Of a stretch of 64,000 nucleotides of DNA, positions 48,445 through 59,102 are shown piece after piece (position 1 is the stretch's first letter; every line of letters begins with the position of its first letter). Source of the DNA: Thermosynechococcaceae cyanobacterium Okahandja (GTDB lineage: Bacteria > Cyanobacteriota > Cyanobacteriia > Thermosynechococcales > Thermosynechococcaceae). A program made the position numbers and the translations under genes. The stretch is taken from contig CP136945.1 in the NCBI GenBank assembly GCA_041530395.1, forward strand, positions 2,542,001 to 2,606,000, read 5' to 3'. Under the pieces are notes generated by a model, which saw only the letters and a program-made list of their open reading frames with translations, searched no databases and was not told where the DNA came from.

Positions 48445-48455
48445 GGACAGGAACA

Positions 48456-49253
48456 ATGCCCGAGCCATTAGTGGAACTGCGGGGAGTCTCCAAAGCCTTT
48501 GGCAATCAGCGAGTGCTGGATGACATTAACCTCTGCATTTATCCCGATGATGCCTTAGCGATTTTAGGCCCCTCGGGAACGGGCAAGTCAACAGTGCTAC
48601 GCCTCATTGCCGGACTCCTTGAACCCGACAAGGGGGATATTTATGTTGCCGGTCAGCGGCGGCAGGGGTTGCTCCAAGACGGTCACCACCACGTGCGGAT
48701 GAGTATGGTGTTCCAGCAGTCGGCCCTGTTTGACTCCCTAACGGTGGCGGAAAACGTTGGCTTTTATCTGTATCACCACACGCGGCTACCGGAGGCGCGC
48801 ATTCGCGAAATTGTCAGTGAAAAACTGGCGATGGTGGGTCTTTCGGGCATGGAGGATCTCTATCCGGCACAGCTTTCTGGCGGGATGCGCAAACGGGTGA
48901 GCCTCGCCCGCGCCATTGTGGACAATCCCGATGACACCGAGGATGACCCACGATTACTGCTCTATGATGAGCCTACCGCTGGCCTAGACCCCATTGCCTC
49001 AACGGTGGTTGAACAGCTTATCCGGGATCTCAAGGAGCGCACAGGTCATGCCTATGTCATTGTGACGCACCAAAACAGCACCATTGAGCACACGGGCGAT
49101 CGCCTTATTTTGCTCTATCAAGGGCGAATTTGCTGGCAGGGCAGCCGCGCCGAGGCACAAACTACCGATGACCCCTACCTGCGGCAGTTTCTTAACGGTG
49201 ATATTACAGGGCCTATTCGAGTTATTGATCAGGTGGGAACAGCAACGTTATAA
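48456..49253 (+). CDS. ABC transporter ATP-binding protein, MlaF-like
   Basis: A 265-residue ABC ATPase. Walker A GPSGTGKST is at about residue 40, the Q-loop at VFQQSALFDSLTV, the signature LSGGMRKRV, and Walker B LLLYDEPTAGLDP with the switch histidine VTHQN. The wording GMRKRVSLARAI and FQQSALFDSLTVAENV is typical of MlaF/TGD3, the ATPase of phospholipid trafficking to the outer membrane. Permease and MCE-domain partners are not adjacent. The last 25 bases overlap the convergent helicase gene. Confidence 0.85.
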   Translation: MPEPLVELRGVSKAFGNQRVLDDINLCIYPDDALAILGPSGTGKSTVLRLIAGLLEPDKGDIYVAGQRRQGLLQDGHHHVRMSMVFQQSALFDSLTVAENVGFYLYHHTRLPEARIREIVSEKLAMVGLSGMEDLYPAQLSGGMRKRVSLARAIVDNPDDTEDDPRLLLYDEPTAGLDPIASTVVEQLIRDLKERTGHAYVIVTHQNSTIEHTGDRLILLYQGRICWQGSRAEAQTTDDPYLRQFLNGDITGPIRVIDQVGTATL

Positions 49254-52200
49254 CTTAGGGGGGATTTTTGTATAATCCATCCCTGTAACGGACTGGGCTT
49301 CTCCACAAAGGTAGATGTCCAAGGATGCCAAGCAGGCAATTTGAGTGCTGCCTGAGAAATACAACTACCCCAGCATTCCTGCTTCCTGTGGAACTCCTCC
49401 GCTAGCCTTTCGTCGGGTTGCCCCTGCGCCTGAAGCCTTTCTTGGTACTTCTTGTGAACCAACAGCCAGCGTTGACGAGCCACCGCCTGCCAATCTTCTC
49501 GATCACTACCTTGCGTGCTTTCAGCATCGGTCAAGCATCTATACAAGGCCAGAGCCTCCTTGTAGTAACCCAAGTATTCGTAGGCCAGACCTAATTCCAG
49601 CGCCCGATGGTGTAGCCCCCCTAACTCAACTTCTACACTGGTAAGAACCTCTCGGAAAAAAGCTCTTAGCTTAGGAAAACGCCGTGCTAGTTCTGGCCAG
49701 TTCGTTGTAGTATCTCGGGCTAAAGTTGATAACAATTCATAGTCATGTCCTCGTAGCCATGCTTGGGGCTGAGCCTGTGCAGTTTTCAACAGCTCTTCCC
49801 ATGCCCGTTGGTGAATCAGCACGCGCAACAGCAACGTCCATTCTTTTTGGTGCCGCAAACTAGCTGTAATAACATCAGCATATTCCTGCCACTTGTCCTT
49901 AAGGGAATATCCTTGCTCCCGCCAGATGCTGATGACTTTGTGGTGTTGGCCATCTTTGGCCAGCCATTTTACCTGCTCTGGTGGTTTTACAAGTTCAATT
50001 TTGGCTCGGTAGTACAAGGACTGTTCTGTTTTACCCTGCTGCTCCCAAACGGCTACCACCTTCCTAAACAACAACTGTGCTCGTTTCCCTAAGTCTTTCC
50101 ACTGCCCTAGGATGTCCGGATTCTGTTCCAGAACAGTAACTAGCTGGTTATCATATTCTTGTAACCATGCTTGGGGCTGAGCCTGCGCAGTTTTCAATAG
50201 CTCTTCCCATGCTTGTCGCTGAATCAGCATGCGCAACAGCAACGTCCATTCTTTTTGGTGCCGCAAACTAGCTGTAATAACATCAGCATATTCCTGCCAC
50301 TTGTCCTTAAGGGAACATCCTTGCTCCCGCCAGAGGCTGATGACTTTGTGGTGTTGGCCATCTTTGGCCAGCCATTTTACCTGCTCTGGCGGTTTTACAA
50401 GTTCAATTTTGGCTCGGTAGTACAAGGACTGTTCTGTTTTACCCTGCTGCTCCCAAACGGCTACCACCTTGCTAAACAACAACTGTGCTCGTTTCCCTAA
50501 GTCTTTCCACTGCCCTAGGATGTTCTGATTCTGTTCCAGAACAGTAACTAGCTGGTTATCATGTTCTTGTAACCATGCTTGGGGCTGAGCCTGCGCAGTT
50601 TTCAATAGCTCTTCCCATGCTTGTCGCTGAATCAGCACGCGCAACAGCAACGTCCATTCTTTTTGGTGCCGCAAGCTAGCTGCGATAACATCAGCATATT
50701 TCTGCCATCTCTCCCTCGGGAAAGTGACAGTGCTCATCCAAGCCCGACAACTGGCTTCCACAAACCTCTTGCGATCTACTTCCTGAGAATAAATTTTGTC
50801 CAACTCCTTGAGCACTAAACCTAGTGCCTCGAAAAATCCCTTTATACCTGCATTCCAAGTGGCATCCCAGGACTTTGGACTCACGTCTGCAGCTAGCCAG
50901 TCCCGCACCCGTACGACAGGACTCAAAAGCATTTCTGGTTGGGGAGGAGCAGGTGTTTGCATCACCACCATCAAATCGACTAAGGGGCTATAGTCAGGAA
51001 TATCCGATACCTCAGCAAATTCATTTCTGTACTGTTGTAACTTAGACCAAGCCTGCCCTGCCCAGAAACATTGCCAAGCTTCGTGTTTGGGAGACCTATA
51101 GTCCAGAAACCAAGCCTTCATGTTTAAGAAACATTCCCCTGCCTCTAGGTACCGTCCCTCAATTTTGGCTATCCAAGCATCACATTCTTGTACCAGTGCC
51201 TGAGCGTTTGCCCTGTGTGCAAAACTTTGGGCATCCCGAAGGGCTTGAAGATCATTGGCCTCCACACCGCGTGAGAGAAATTTAACAGCCGTCCTGATGA
51301 TGTCCTCAATGTCTTGCGATCGCGAATTGATCACTCCATTAACGGGGCTAGCCAGCAAAGACGGATTTGTGTACCACTGTTGCCGATGCCGCCCTAGCTG
51401 ATCTAGCAGAAAGTTAGCGTCGATCTTAAAAGACGGTTCCCAGAATTGCTCCCAACCCGCCTCTGTATCAAGGATGATTAGCGTATCGATAGGCCGAGTG
51501 ATAGCCACATATAGTTGATTGAGGAAATACAGTAATCTTAGGGGTATATTCCCTTGTGCATAGTGCGTGAGATGTCGGTTAAAATTTTGTCGGTAATACT
51601 CCCCGAATTTATAGAGAATTATTTCTTTGAATTCCATGCCTTTAACGGCTGTAGCTGTTTGAAGCATTGCAGGTTTAAGTCTATTGTTAAGGGAGTCATT
51701 AAAGATAGCCTTGAGTTCTGGATCTCGCTCGATGTAGTCCAATTCCTCACCCAGAGAACAGGGGATAATGCAGATTGTGCTTATTCTGCTGTTGAGCATT
51801 CTTTGCAATTCAAGTCGACTTATATCTCGATGCAAAATAAATTTTTGTGCTGCAAACCTCGTTCCTATTTCATCCGGACGCCATGGCTCTTGGGGCAGAA
51901 TATGGGTGTCATTGAGCAAAATTCGCCGCCATAAATTGATGACATTGCTCACGCGGGTGATGTGAGGATTGCAACGATAGTTATTGTGCAGTTCTCGCAC
52001 ATCTGGCACATTAAACAACTGATTTGGCAACAGATACGATTGAATATGCTCGTAAAGATATTGCTTGAGAATACTCCAGCGGAATCCAGTAGGGTTAACG
52101 GTCTGAAGAGGATCTCCGGCAAAGGCATAGGGAAGAGATTCAACGTTTCGGCAAAGACTAAACTGACCCCAAGGAGAAGAACACAAAATAACACTTAGCT

Positions 52201-53809
52201 CAACTCGGGTAAAGTCTTGAACCTCATCACAGAAAATTACGGGGTAAATAGGGTTGATTGTACCGTTGTTTAGCACATCTCTAGCTAGGTCAAGGTCGTC
52301 CCAGTAACCATCATAAGTTGTCAGACGATGGTAATTTTGCCAAATTCCTTGATAGACCCGCCTGAAAATATTCTCTTCAACGCTGCGATCGCCTTGCGGC
52401 AGTTCCAAATAATCTTCAGGCTCTAGATAGCCACTGATGTCATACCCCTTAATGAGGGTACGAATAGTGTGCCAAACTACTTCGATATCCACACCGGGAG
52501 TGTAGCGGTACCGCTGCCGAAACCGATGAAAATTTATATACGTATTTGGCTGATAGCGTTCCTGCCGTTCTGCAGGCAGGCAACTTAGTAAATAATTATG
52601 AAACGTACTGAAAAAGGCTTGGCACTGGTCAACATCTATTTTAGAAAATTCCTGTTCTGCACGATGCAGATGACTAATCCGTAAAATTTTACTAACTTTG
52701 TCTTGGGCTTGCCGCACTAAACTCGGGCTATAGGTTAAAAACAGTGGTTTGTACTCTGGAGCCTGATCGCGACCTATCCTCAGATAGTAACTGCAGTAAT
52801 CAGCAAAACGATAGTACAACATCAGCGATTTGCCACTGCCTGCCCGCCCATTGATCAATAGAGGCATAGCTTTTTCTTGTAGGATGGCTTCTTCCTCCAT
52901 CGAGAGAGCCAAGTTGCCTTCTACTTCTGCTTGCATTTCCAGCCAAATTTCCTCATCCCCCACCATGTAGTCGGGGTAAGCACGGATAGCATATCGCTTC
53001 CACGTTTCTAAAGGGAGAAGCTGCCGGAGAATATTTGGCGAGTTGACTCCTAACCCAAATAAACCTGTACTTGTTCCTAGTTGAAACCGTTCCTGTTGCT
53101 CCGGATAATGATTGTAAACCCCAATTAGAAATAGAAAACGCTCTGCTCGTTCTTGAACCTGTACCCAGCTAAACGCTAGGTGTACTGCTTCTTGATCCCA
53201 GTATTTCACAGCCGCCCCCGGATAAAACTCCGGTAACTGCTGATAGCGAACCCTTGGCCCATCGTCCACTAACGTAGTTACCATTCGATACACTTGGCGC
53301 CGTTGGTCGTGAGAGAGTGCTGGTATCTGTTTGACCCATTGGCTGCTCTCTAAAACCAGCCGCTCCCTGCAGGTATGGGGATGCAAAAACTGCGCCCAGC
53401 CCTCAAGCGCCAAAGGCAGATCCAAAGGAACTCCTGATCTATCTTCGTCCTCTTGCTGCTGTTGCTCTGCCAGCCAGTTTTCTAATTCGTCATCAGATAC
53501 TAGCCTTCGTACCCAGTTCCGATAATCTCTTGTCTCCCGCTGATTCAAAAAGGTGGCGTATTCATGCCCACCTCGTGGCCACAATCCAAATAAGACAAAG
53601 ATCGGTACGTCATCCAGCCAGCGTAGATCTCCCAGCAAGCGTATATTGTGACGGAGGCTGCACTTCCAATAGGGGTAACGTATGTCGAACAATTGGGGGA
53701 GAAGGCTTGCATCTGCGTTTTCTAGCCGCTTGATCACGGTCGCCAAGTTGTATGCTAACCCGAGGCGTTCTGCAGCTTCCTCAACAGCTTCCGTGCAATA
53801 CACGTACAT
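49229..53809 (-). CDS. Giant superfamily 1 (UvrD-like) helicase/NTPase with internal repeats
   Basis: A 1526-residue protein. Walker A INGRAGSGKSLMLYYRF is at about residues 317-333, Walker B/motif II FCDEVQDFTRVEL near 525, motif III FAGDPLQTVNP near 570, motif IV NNYRCNP near 615, motif V ATAVKGMEFKE near 715 and motif VI YVAITRPIDTL near 762. These are UvrD/TRANK1-like helicase motifs. Residues 1-110 are a separate module, perhaps RelE-like (uncertain). From 1035 to about 1355 a near-identical 136-residue helical unit repeats, and the tail is TPR-like. ATG 53809 is the first start. It overlaps the MlaF-like gene by 25 bases. The role is unknown; DNA or RNA surveillance or anti-phage function is speculative. 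Confidence 0.83.
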   Translation of the reverse strand: MYVYCTEAVEEAAERLGLAYNLATVIKRLENADASLLPQLFDIRYPYWKCSLRHNIRLLGDLRWLDDVPIFVLFGLWPRGGHEYATFLNQRETRDYRNWVRRLVSDDELENWLAEQQQQEDEDRSGVPLDLPLALEGWAQFLHPHTCRERLVLESSQWVKQIPALSHDQRRQVYRMVTTLVDDGPRVRYQQLPEFYPGAAVKYWDQEAVHLAFSWVQVQERAERFLFLIGVYNHYPEQQERFQLGTSTGLFGLGVNSPNILRQLLPLETWKRYAIRAYPDYMVGDEEIWLEMQAEVEGNLALSMEEEAILQEKAMPLLINGRAGSGKSLMLYYRFADYCSYYLRIGRDQAPEYKPLFLTYSPSLVRQAQDKVSKILRISHLHRAEQEFSKIDVDQCQAFFSTFHNYLLSCLPAERQERYQPNTYINFHRFRQRYRYTPGVDIEVVWHTIRTLIKGYDISGYLEPEDYLELPQGDRSVEENIFRRVYQGIWQNYHRLTTYDGYWDDLDLARDVLNNGTINPIYPVIFCDEVQDFTRVELSVILCSSPWGQFSLCRNVESLPYAFAGDPLQTVNPTGFRWSILKQYLYEHIQSYLLPNQLFNVPDVRELHNNYRCNPHITRVSNVINLWRRILLNDTHILPQEPWRPDEIGTRFAAQKFILHRDISRLELQRMLNSRISTICIIPCSLGEELDYIERDPELKAIFNDSLNNRLKPAMLQTATAVKGMEFKEIILYKFGEYYRQNFNRHLTHYAQGNIPLRLLYFLNQLYVAITRPIDTLIILDTEAGWEQFWEPSFKIDANFLLDQLGRHRQQWYTNPSLLASPVNGVINSRSQDIEDIIRTAVKFLSRGVEANDLQALRDAQSFAHRANAQALVQECDAWIAKIEGRYLEAGECFLNMKAWFLDYRSPKHEAWQCFWAGQAWSKLQQYRNEFAEVSDIPDYSPLVDLMVVMQTPAPPQPEMLLSPVVRVRDWLAADVSPKSWDATWNAGIKGFFEALGLVLKELDKIYSQEVDRKRFVEASCRAWMSTVTFPRERWQKYADVIAASLRHQKEWTLLLRVLIQRQAWEELLKTAQAQPQAWLQEHDNQLVTVLEQNQNILGQWKDLGKRAQLLFSKVVAVWEQQGKTEQSLYYRAKIELVKPPEQVKWLAKDGQHHKVISLWREQGCSLKDKWQEYADVITASLRHQKEWTLLLRMLIQRQAWEELLKTAQAQPQAWLQEYDNQLVTVLEQNPDILGQWKDLGKRAQLLFRKVVAVWEQQGKTEQSLYYRAKIELVKPPEQVKWLAKDGQHHKVISIWREQGYSLKDKWQEYADVITASLRHQKEWTLLLRVLIHQRAWEELLKTAQAQPQAWLRGHDYELLSTLARDTTTNWPELARRFPKLRAFFREVLTSVEVELGGLHHRALELGLAYEYLGYYKEALALYRCLTDAESTQGSDREDWQAVARQRWLLVHKKYQERLQAQGQPDERLAEEFHRKQECWGSCISQAALKLPAWHPWTSTFVEKPSPLQGWIIQKSPLSYNVAVPT
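49745..50707. repeat. Tandem 408-base repeat inside the giant helicase gene
   Basis: Blocks in register are separated by exactly 408 bases: the same stretch beginning TTCTTTTTGG is at 49841, 50249 and 50657. The copies are almost identical, with two complete units and about 0.4 of a third. Each encodes 136 residues beginning WQEYADVITASLRHQKEW. The near identity at DNA level points to recent duplication or ongoing homogenisation. Confidence 0.9.
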
Positions 53810-53954
53810 TCGATCTCTCGTGCCACAATCAAAGCTGGAAATGGTTCTAGGTGAAACCGACTACTCTGAAATTCTAGATTATTCTGATGAAAATATAAAA
53901 AACTGATACAAATCAATAAAATCCCGCGCCCTTCCATTGGATATGACAGACACC

Positions 53955-54422
53955 TCAGTGGCGCCGATCGCGCTCAAACAGCGGCTGGATAGGAACCAGA
54001 CCCGCAAAGATGCGCAAGACTAGAACCGCATGGGCAAAAAAGGTCAGCCCCACCCAAAACAGGGGGAACCAGTGCCAGCGATCGCCACTCAGGGGTGGAA
54101 ACATCTGCTGCCCCAGCCAGATGAGACCCGGCGGTAGGGTCATCAGGAGCACCCCAAGGATAATTGCGGTATAGGTGAGGGTGGCCGGGGGGGTATTCAG
54201 AGAGCGCCACGTGGTACCCGTCCACTGCCAGCGAAACACCATGGCCGTATCTTCAAGGCGAGCCGTTTGACGGGTCGTGTCTAGGCTGAGGATATGGCGG
54301 CAAAAATTACAGGCGTAGGTCTCCATCAACACCATGGGGGCAATCTGACCGTGGCGGCACACAGGACACAGATAGACCCCCCCAGTCTCTAACCGCTTCG
54401 GTGGGGGAAACGACTCCGCCAT
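53955..54422 (-). CDS. Zinc-ribbon membrane protein, hypothetical
   Basis: A 155-residue protein with an N-terminal treble-cysteine pair (CPVCRHG and CNFCRHI, about residues 19-41) that forms a zinc ribbon, then two membrane segments (about 85-105 and 120-142). A family is not recalled with certainty, though similar proteins occur in cyanobacteria. It probably binds zinc at the membrane. It starts 18 bases after leuA on the same strand, so it could be cotranscribed. Confidence 0.65.
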   Translation of the reverse strand: MAESFPPPKRLETGGVYLCPVCRHGQIAPMVLMETYACNFCRHILSLDTTRQTARLEDTAMVFRWQWTGTTWRSLNTPPATLTYTAIILGVLLMTLPPGLIWLGQQMFPPLSGDRWHWFPLFWVGLTFFAHAVLVLRIFAGLVPIQPLFERDRRH

Positions 54423-54439
54423 AACTGGTAAATCGTGTC

Positions 54440-56047
54440 CTACACTTGGGGATGCAATGCCCGCTGCTCCAAACCACGGTACAGCCGATTGAGAGCATTC
54501 ATGTAGGCTTGGGCAGAGGCAACAATGATGTCGGTGTTGGCGGCATGGCCAGAGTAGATACGATCCTCGTGCTGCAGGCGAATGGTCACCTCACCGATGG
54601 CATCAATACCCGCCGTGACCGATTGCACCGAGTATTCAATCAGCCGATTGGGAATTTGCACCACGCGGTTAATGGCGCGATACACCGCATCCACAGGCCC
54701 GGTGCCAATGGCCGCATCCGTGAGTTCTTCGCCGCTGGGGGTGCGCACCGTAACCGTTGCTGTGGGTCGGGCATGGTCTCCACAGGAGACTTGGACAAAC
54801 TCCAACTGATAGCCCCGCAGATCAATGCCTTGGGTTTCGTCCTTGGCAATGGCTTCTAGATCCCAGTCGGTGATTTCCTTTTTCTTGTCTGCCAGATCCT
54901 TAAACCGTAGGAAAGCTTTGTTGAGTTCCGTTTCCGTTAGCTCAAAGCCCAACTCCCGCAGGCGGGTGGCAAAGGCATTACGACCTGAGAGCTTGCCTAG
55001 GACAATTTGGTTGTCCGCCAAGCCAATCAGGTGGGCATCCATGATTTCGTAGGTGCGCTTATTTTTGAGCACCCCGTCCTGGTGAATACCCGACTCATGG
55101 GCAAAGGCATTGGCTCCAACAATGGCTTTGTTGGGTTGGATCAGCATTCCCGTTAGGTTAGAGACCAAGCGCGAGGTTTTATAGATTTCGCGGGTATTAA
55201 TGTTGGTGAGGGGGGCTTCCGAGTCCGCCGGTCGCCCCAAGAAGGGATTGAAGTACTGCCGCCGGACATAGAGCGCCATCACCAGTTCTTCGAGAGCCGC
55301 ATTCCCCGCCCGCTCGCCAATGCCGTTAATGGTACACTCCAGTTGCCGCGCCCCATTTTTAACCGCCTCAAGGAAGTTGGCCACCGCTAAACCCAGATCA
55401 TTGTGGCCGTGGACGGAAATCACTGCCTGATCAATGTTGGGCACGTGTTCCTTGATGCCCTTAATCAAGGCACCAAATTCAGCGGGTGTGGTGTAGCCCA
55501 CGGTATCGGGAATATTAATGGTGGTGGCACCTGCTGCAATCACTCGCTCGAGCACTTGGTAGAGAAATTCAGGGTCAGAGCGTCCGGCATCCTCCGGTGA
55601 AAACTCGACATCATCAACAAAGGATTTGGCGTAGGCCACCATCTCGGGGGCAATTTCTAATACCTCTGAGCGGGTTTTCTTGAGTTTGTACTCGAGGTGA
55701 ATATCGGAGGTGGCAATAAAGGTGTGAATGCGGGGATAGTAGGCGGGCTTTAGGGCTTTGGCGGCTGCTTCAATATCGGCGCGAGTGGCACGGGCCAGCC
55801 CACAGATCACCGGCCCGGTTTCGGTGCCCACCGTTTCGGCAATGCGCTGCACCGCCTCAAAGTCGCCCGGACTAGCAAAGGGAAAGCCCGCTTCAATAAT
55901 ATCCACCCCCAGTCGTGCCAGTTGACGGGCGATCGTCAGCTTTTCATCGACGTTGAGCGCCGCACCCGGAGACTGCTCCCCGTCCCGCAGCGTGGTATCA
56001 AAAATCAAGACGCGATCAACCGTCTGGGGAGGATATTTTATACGCAT
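54440..56047 (-). CDS. leuA: 2-isopropylmalate synthase
   Basis: LeuA condenses acetyl-CoA and 3-methyl-2-oxobutanoate, the first step of leucine synthesis. The 535-residue protein has [18 protein letters not shown] with the metal-binding aspartate near the N-terminus, [30 protein letters not shown] (metal histidines) and [14 protein letters not shown]. The C-terminal regulatory domain, leucine-sensing in homologues, includes [10 protein letters not shown] and [16 protein letters not shown] 56047 is chosen over TTG 56053. The 240 bases upstream hold its promoter region and no other gene. Confidence 0.96.
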   Translation of the reverse strand: MRIKYPPQTVDRVLIFDTTLRDGEQSPGAALNVDEKLTIARQLARLGVDIIEAGFPFASPGDFEAVQRIAETVGTETGPVICGLARATRADIEAAAKALKPAYYPRIHTFIATSDIHLEYKLKKTRSEVLEIAPEMVAYAKSFVDDVEFSPEDAGRSDPEFLYQVLERVIAAGATTINIPDTVGYTTPAEFGALIKGIKEHVPNIDQAVISVHGHNDLGLAVANFLEAVKNGARQLECTINGIGERAGNAALEELVMALYVRRQYFNPFLGRPADSEAPLTNINTREIYKTSRLVSNLTGMLIQPNKAIVGANAFAHESGIHQDGVLKNKRTYEIMDAHLIGLADNQIVLGKLSGRNAFATRLRELGFELTETELNKAFLRFKDLADKKKEITDWDLEAIAKDETQGIDLRGYQLEFVQVSCGDHARPTATVTVRTPSGEELTDAAIGTGPVDAVYRAINRVVQIPNRLIEYSVQSVTAGIDAIGEVTIRLQHEDRIYSGHAANTDIIVASAQAYMNALNRLYRGLEQRALHPQV

Positions 56048-56289
56048 AGACAAGCCCCGTCCAAGCTTGAAAAAAGGATCAGTATTTTTTAGTCTAGCAT
56101 TTTCACCTAGGGGTCACGCGCTGACGGCAATCGGTAGGCAACTTTCGCGCCCTTGGATTCGACGTTTATCTACAGTACTCCTGTGGCCTAGGGTCTTTGG
56201 CCCGCCGAGCAGCTCGCCGATGGGAGGGATGGCGGGATCTTTGATAGGATGTGCCTCAAGGAGTTGCCGCCGTTGCCCCTGCCTTGCCC

Positions 56290-57300
56290 ATGAATATTGC
56301 TAATCAGTTCCAAAGTGGTTTTACCCTCTTTCTCAGTTTGTTGGTGGAGGCCTTCCCGTTTCTTTTATTGGGAATTTTGCTCTCCAGTTTGCTGCTGCTG
56401 TTTATTAATGAGCAAGCCCTCATTGAACGGATGCCGCGATCTCCCCTGTTAGGAGCCTTTGTGGGCAGTTGCATTGGCTTTTTATTTCCGGTGTGTGAGT
56501 GCGGCAATGTGCCGGTGGCTCGCCGCCTCTTGGTTCAAGGTTTGCCTGCATCGGTGGCGATCGGGTTTTTGTTGGCAGCACCCACCATTAACCCAGTTGT
56601 CATCTGGGCAACGTGGATTGCCTTTCGCGACCAGCCGGAAATTGTTGTTTTTCGGGTGCTGTTTTCGTTGGCGATCGCCACCACTGTGAGTTGGGTCTTT
56701 AGCACCCAAAGGGATCTGCGCCCGTTTTTACAACCCACGGTTACAGCTCTGATGCCTCGCCCCCAACCGACAGATGCCCCTGTTCCTGCCCTCCTCCAAT
56801 CCGGCACCTACCTGTTAGGCACCCCCGGCCAACCCGTTGCCCTTGAGACCTTGCCGGTAGCCCCGGTAACCAGTGCGCCGCCGCAACCTTGGAGCCAACG
56901 GCTACCGCTGCTGCTAGATAACGTTGTGCAGGAGTTTCGGGAGTTAGGGGGCATCCTCGTCCTTGGTAGCCTTGTGGCGGCGGTTATTCAGGTGGCGGCC
57001 CCCCGCGAGCTGATCCTCAGCCTAGGCCAAGGGCCAGTGATTTCGATTGTGGCAATGATGATTTTGGGGGCGGTCATTTCCATTTGCTCGACGGTAGATG
57101 CCTTTTTTGCCCTCGCCTTTGCCGCCACTTTTACCCCGGGCTCCCTGTTAGCCTTTTTAGTGCTAGGCCCCATGGTGGATCTCAAGAGCATTGGCTTGCT
57201 GCTGACGATTTTTCGGCCCCGGGCGCTGATCTATATCTTTGTATTGGTGGCTCAACTCACCTTTTCCCTTTGTCTCTTTCTGAATTTGCAGTGGAGTTAG
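56290..57300 (+). CDS. UPF0718-type permease (SO_0444/ArsP-like)
   Basis: A 336-residue polytopic membrane protein of the permease group DUF318/UPF0718. Eight to ten hydrophobic segments are visible, with the conserved [16 protein letters not shown] near residue 77 and the mirrored [16 protein letters not shown] near 260; a long loop lies in between (about 150-215). Relatives export organoarsenicals or metals, but the substrate here is unknown. ATG 56290 is preferred to an upstream codon. The 3' end overlaps lipA by about ten bases. Confidence 0.8.
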   Translation: MNIANQFQSGFTLFLSLLVEAFPFLLLGILLSSLLLLFINEQALIERMPRSPLLGAFVGSCIGFLFPVCECGNVPVARRLLVQGLPASVAIGFLLAAPTINPVVIWATWIAFRDQPEIVVFRVLFSLAIATTVSWVFSTQRDLRPFLQPTVTALMPRPQPTDAPVPALLQSGTYLLGTPGQPVALETLPVAPVTSAPPQPWSQRLPLLLDNVVQEFRELGGILVLGSLVAAVIQVAAPRELILSLGQGPVISIVAMMILGAVISICSTVDAFFALAFAATFTPGSLLAFLVLGPMVDLKSIGLLLTIFRPRALIYIFVLVAQLTFSLCLFLNLQWS

Positions 57301-58178
57301 CGGTGGTCGTTAAACCAGATTGGTTACGGGTCAAAGCGCCCCAATGGCAGCGGGTGGGCAATGTCAAAGAATTGCTGCGGGATTTAGGCCTCAATACCGT
57401 CTGCGAGGAAGCCTCCTGCCCCAACATTGGTGAGTGCTTTAACGAGGGGACGGCAACATTTTTAATGATGGGGCCGGCCTGCACCCGCGCCTGTCCCTAC
57501 TGCGACATTGACTTTGAAAAGAAACCGCTGCCCCTTGACCCGACGGAACCGGAGCGCTTAGCGGAAGCTGTAGTGCGACTGCGGCTCAACCATGTGGTCA
57601 TTACCTCGGTCAATCGCGATGACTTGGCCGATGGGGGCGCTAGTCAGTTTGTTGCCGCTATTCACCGGATTCGCGATCGCTCCCCCCACACCACCATTGA
57701 GGTTCTCATCCCTGATCTGTGCGGCAACTGGCAGGCGCTGGATCAAATTCTGGCGGCGGCTCCAGAGGTACTCAACCACAATACGGAAACGGTACCACGC
57801 CTGTACCGCCGCGTTCGCCCCCAAGGTAGCTACCAACGCAGCCTTGAGCTATTGCAGCGGGTGCATACCCAAGCACCGTGGATTTACAGCAAATCCGGCC
57901 TGATGGTGGGCCTCGGGGAAACCGCGGCTGAAGTTGAAGCCGTGATGCAGGATCTGCGGCGGGTGGGCTGCGACATCCTGACCATTGGCCAGTACCTCCA
58001 GCCGAGTCGCAAACACTTGGGGGTACAGGCGTTCATTCCGCCCGAGCAGTTTGCCGCATGGCGTACCCTTGGGGAGTCTATGGGCTTTTTGCAGGTGGTG
58101 TCGTCGCCCCTTACCCGCAGTTCCTACCATGCGGAGCAGGTACGGTTGCTGATGGCCAAATACCCCCGTCGGCCTTAG
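57291..58178 (+). CDS. lipA: Lipoyl synthase
   Basis: LipA inserts two sulfurs into octanoyl groups using radical SAM chemistry. Both cluster motifs are seen: the auxiliary [12 protein letters not shown] (three cysteines) and the radical [11 protein letters not shown], plus the C-terminal RSSYHAE serine. The GTG at 57291 overlaps the permease stop and gives a 295-residue protein; GTG 57303 is an alternative. The longer open frame upstream is the permease read in another frame. The stop overlaps the convergent FHA gene. Confidence 0.94.
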   Translation: MELAVVVKPDWLRVKAPQWQRVGNVKELLRDLGLNTVCEEASCPNIGECFNEGTATFLMMGPACTRACPYCDIDFEKKPLPLDPTEPERLAEAVVRLRLNHVVITSVNRDDLADGGASQFVAAIHRIRDRSPHTTIEVLIPDLCGNWQALDQILAAAPEVLNHNTETVPRLYRRVRPQGSYQRSLELLQRVHTQAPWIYSKSGLMVGLGETAAEVEAVMQDLRRVGCDILTIGQYLQPSRKHLGVQAFIPPEQFAAWRTLGESMGFLQVVSSPLTRSSYHAEQVRLLMAKYPRRP

Positions 58179-58843
58179 GAACTGGTTTGGCTGGGGGGTG
58201 CCTCCTCCGGCGCGGGTTGCTGCTGCCATACCGCTATACCAATCCCCACCGCTAGCCCTAAGATCACCGCCCCCACCACAATCCACAATAATGGTGACTG
58301 GGGTGGTGACTGGGGTTCAGCAGTAGGCGAGAGCGATCGCCCCTGAGAGGGTTCAACCAACGGTGGCGGTACCGCATTAAACTGGGTTTCCTCATTGACC
58401 TTGTTGCCCTCCTCTTCCTCCGCAATGGTGACGGTACTGGTTAAGGGGACGGCCTTGATACTGTGATAATTAATACTGGCCAGATATTTCGTAAACTCGG
58501 CATCCGCCATTGAAACAACGGTGTAGTTTGCCTTAACGTGACCCCCGAAGTTAATTTCATCGCCCGGACAAAGATTGTGGCTTTGCACCCGTTTACCATT
58601 GACAAGAATGCCATTGGCGCTGCTTTTGCCGTCAGCATTCCCATCGACAATGCGGTAATGATAGCCCGCTGGCGATGGCAGTCGTAACAGGAGGGCGTGC
58701 TGGCGGGAAACACCGTGCCCCTGAATAACAATCGCATTGCTGGTGTCGCGCCCCACAGAATAGGTGGCCGCCTCGAGAGGGATGGTGCGTTTTCCGGTTT
58801 CATCTTCAATGTTCAGCAGATGATGCTCAGTGTTATGCGCCAT
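58175..58843 (-). CDS. FHA-domain protein with C-terminal membrane anchor
   Basis: A 222-residue protein with an N-terminal phosphothreonine-binding FHA domain (about residues 18-110): [25 protein letters not shown] and [12 protein letters not shown], with the conserved G-R, S-x-x-H and N-G. A Pro-rich linker leads to one membrane helix, [19 protein letters not shown] (about 185-205), with a short outer tail. It may sense Ser/Thr kinase signalling at the membrane; no kinase gene is adjacent. It overlaps lipA by four bases. Confidence 0.88.
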   Translation of the reverse strand: MAHNTEHHLLNIEDETGKRTIPLEAATYSVGRDTSNAIVIQGHGVSRQHALLLRLPSPAGYHYRIVDGNADGKSSANGILVNGKRVQSHNLCPGDEINFGGHVKANYTVVSMADAEFTKYLASINYHSIKAVPLTSTVTIAEEEEGNKVNEETQFNAVPPPLVEPSQGRSLSPTAEPQSPPQSPLLWIVVGAVILGLAVGIGIAVWQQQPAPEEAPPSQTSS

Positions 58844-59102
58844 TAGGGAATCACCTCAATTCTGTTACACCGCCGCCAGTGTCTCATTTGCTTTATAGGG
58901 TTAATAGATAGTATAGTTGGCAGATTCTCACTTGCTGCTATCCTGAACTATTAAATTCCGGGCTGCGGCTACCCTACGGACGTGACTCTGCAGCGGGCCG
59001 ATCTCAACGGCACTGGTTGGAGCACAACGGCGCTTCTTGGTAGAATGGACGCAGCTAATGACTACTTCATCGGCGATCGCCTGCGCACGGAGCCTTGCCC
59101 CC

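Noticed and set aside
49745-50707. CRISPR array
   Set aside because: The repeats are 408 bases long, in frame and coding, without spacers; no cas genes are present.
49345-50818. Plus-strand open frames repeated across the helicase gene
   Set aside because: They are antisense shadows of the 408-base coding repeat, not independent genes.
57084-57290. Upstream extension of the lipA frame
   Set aside because: It lies wholly inside the permease gene and lacks lipoyl synthase character; lipA starts at the GTG at 57291.
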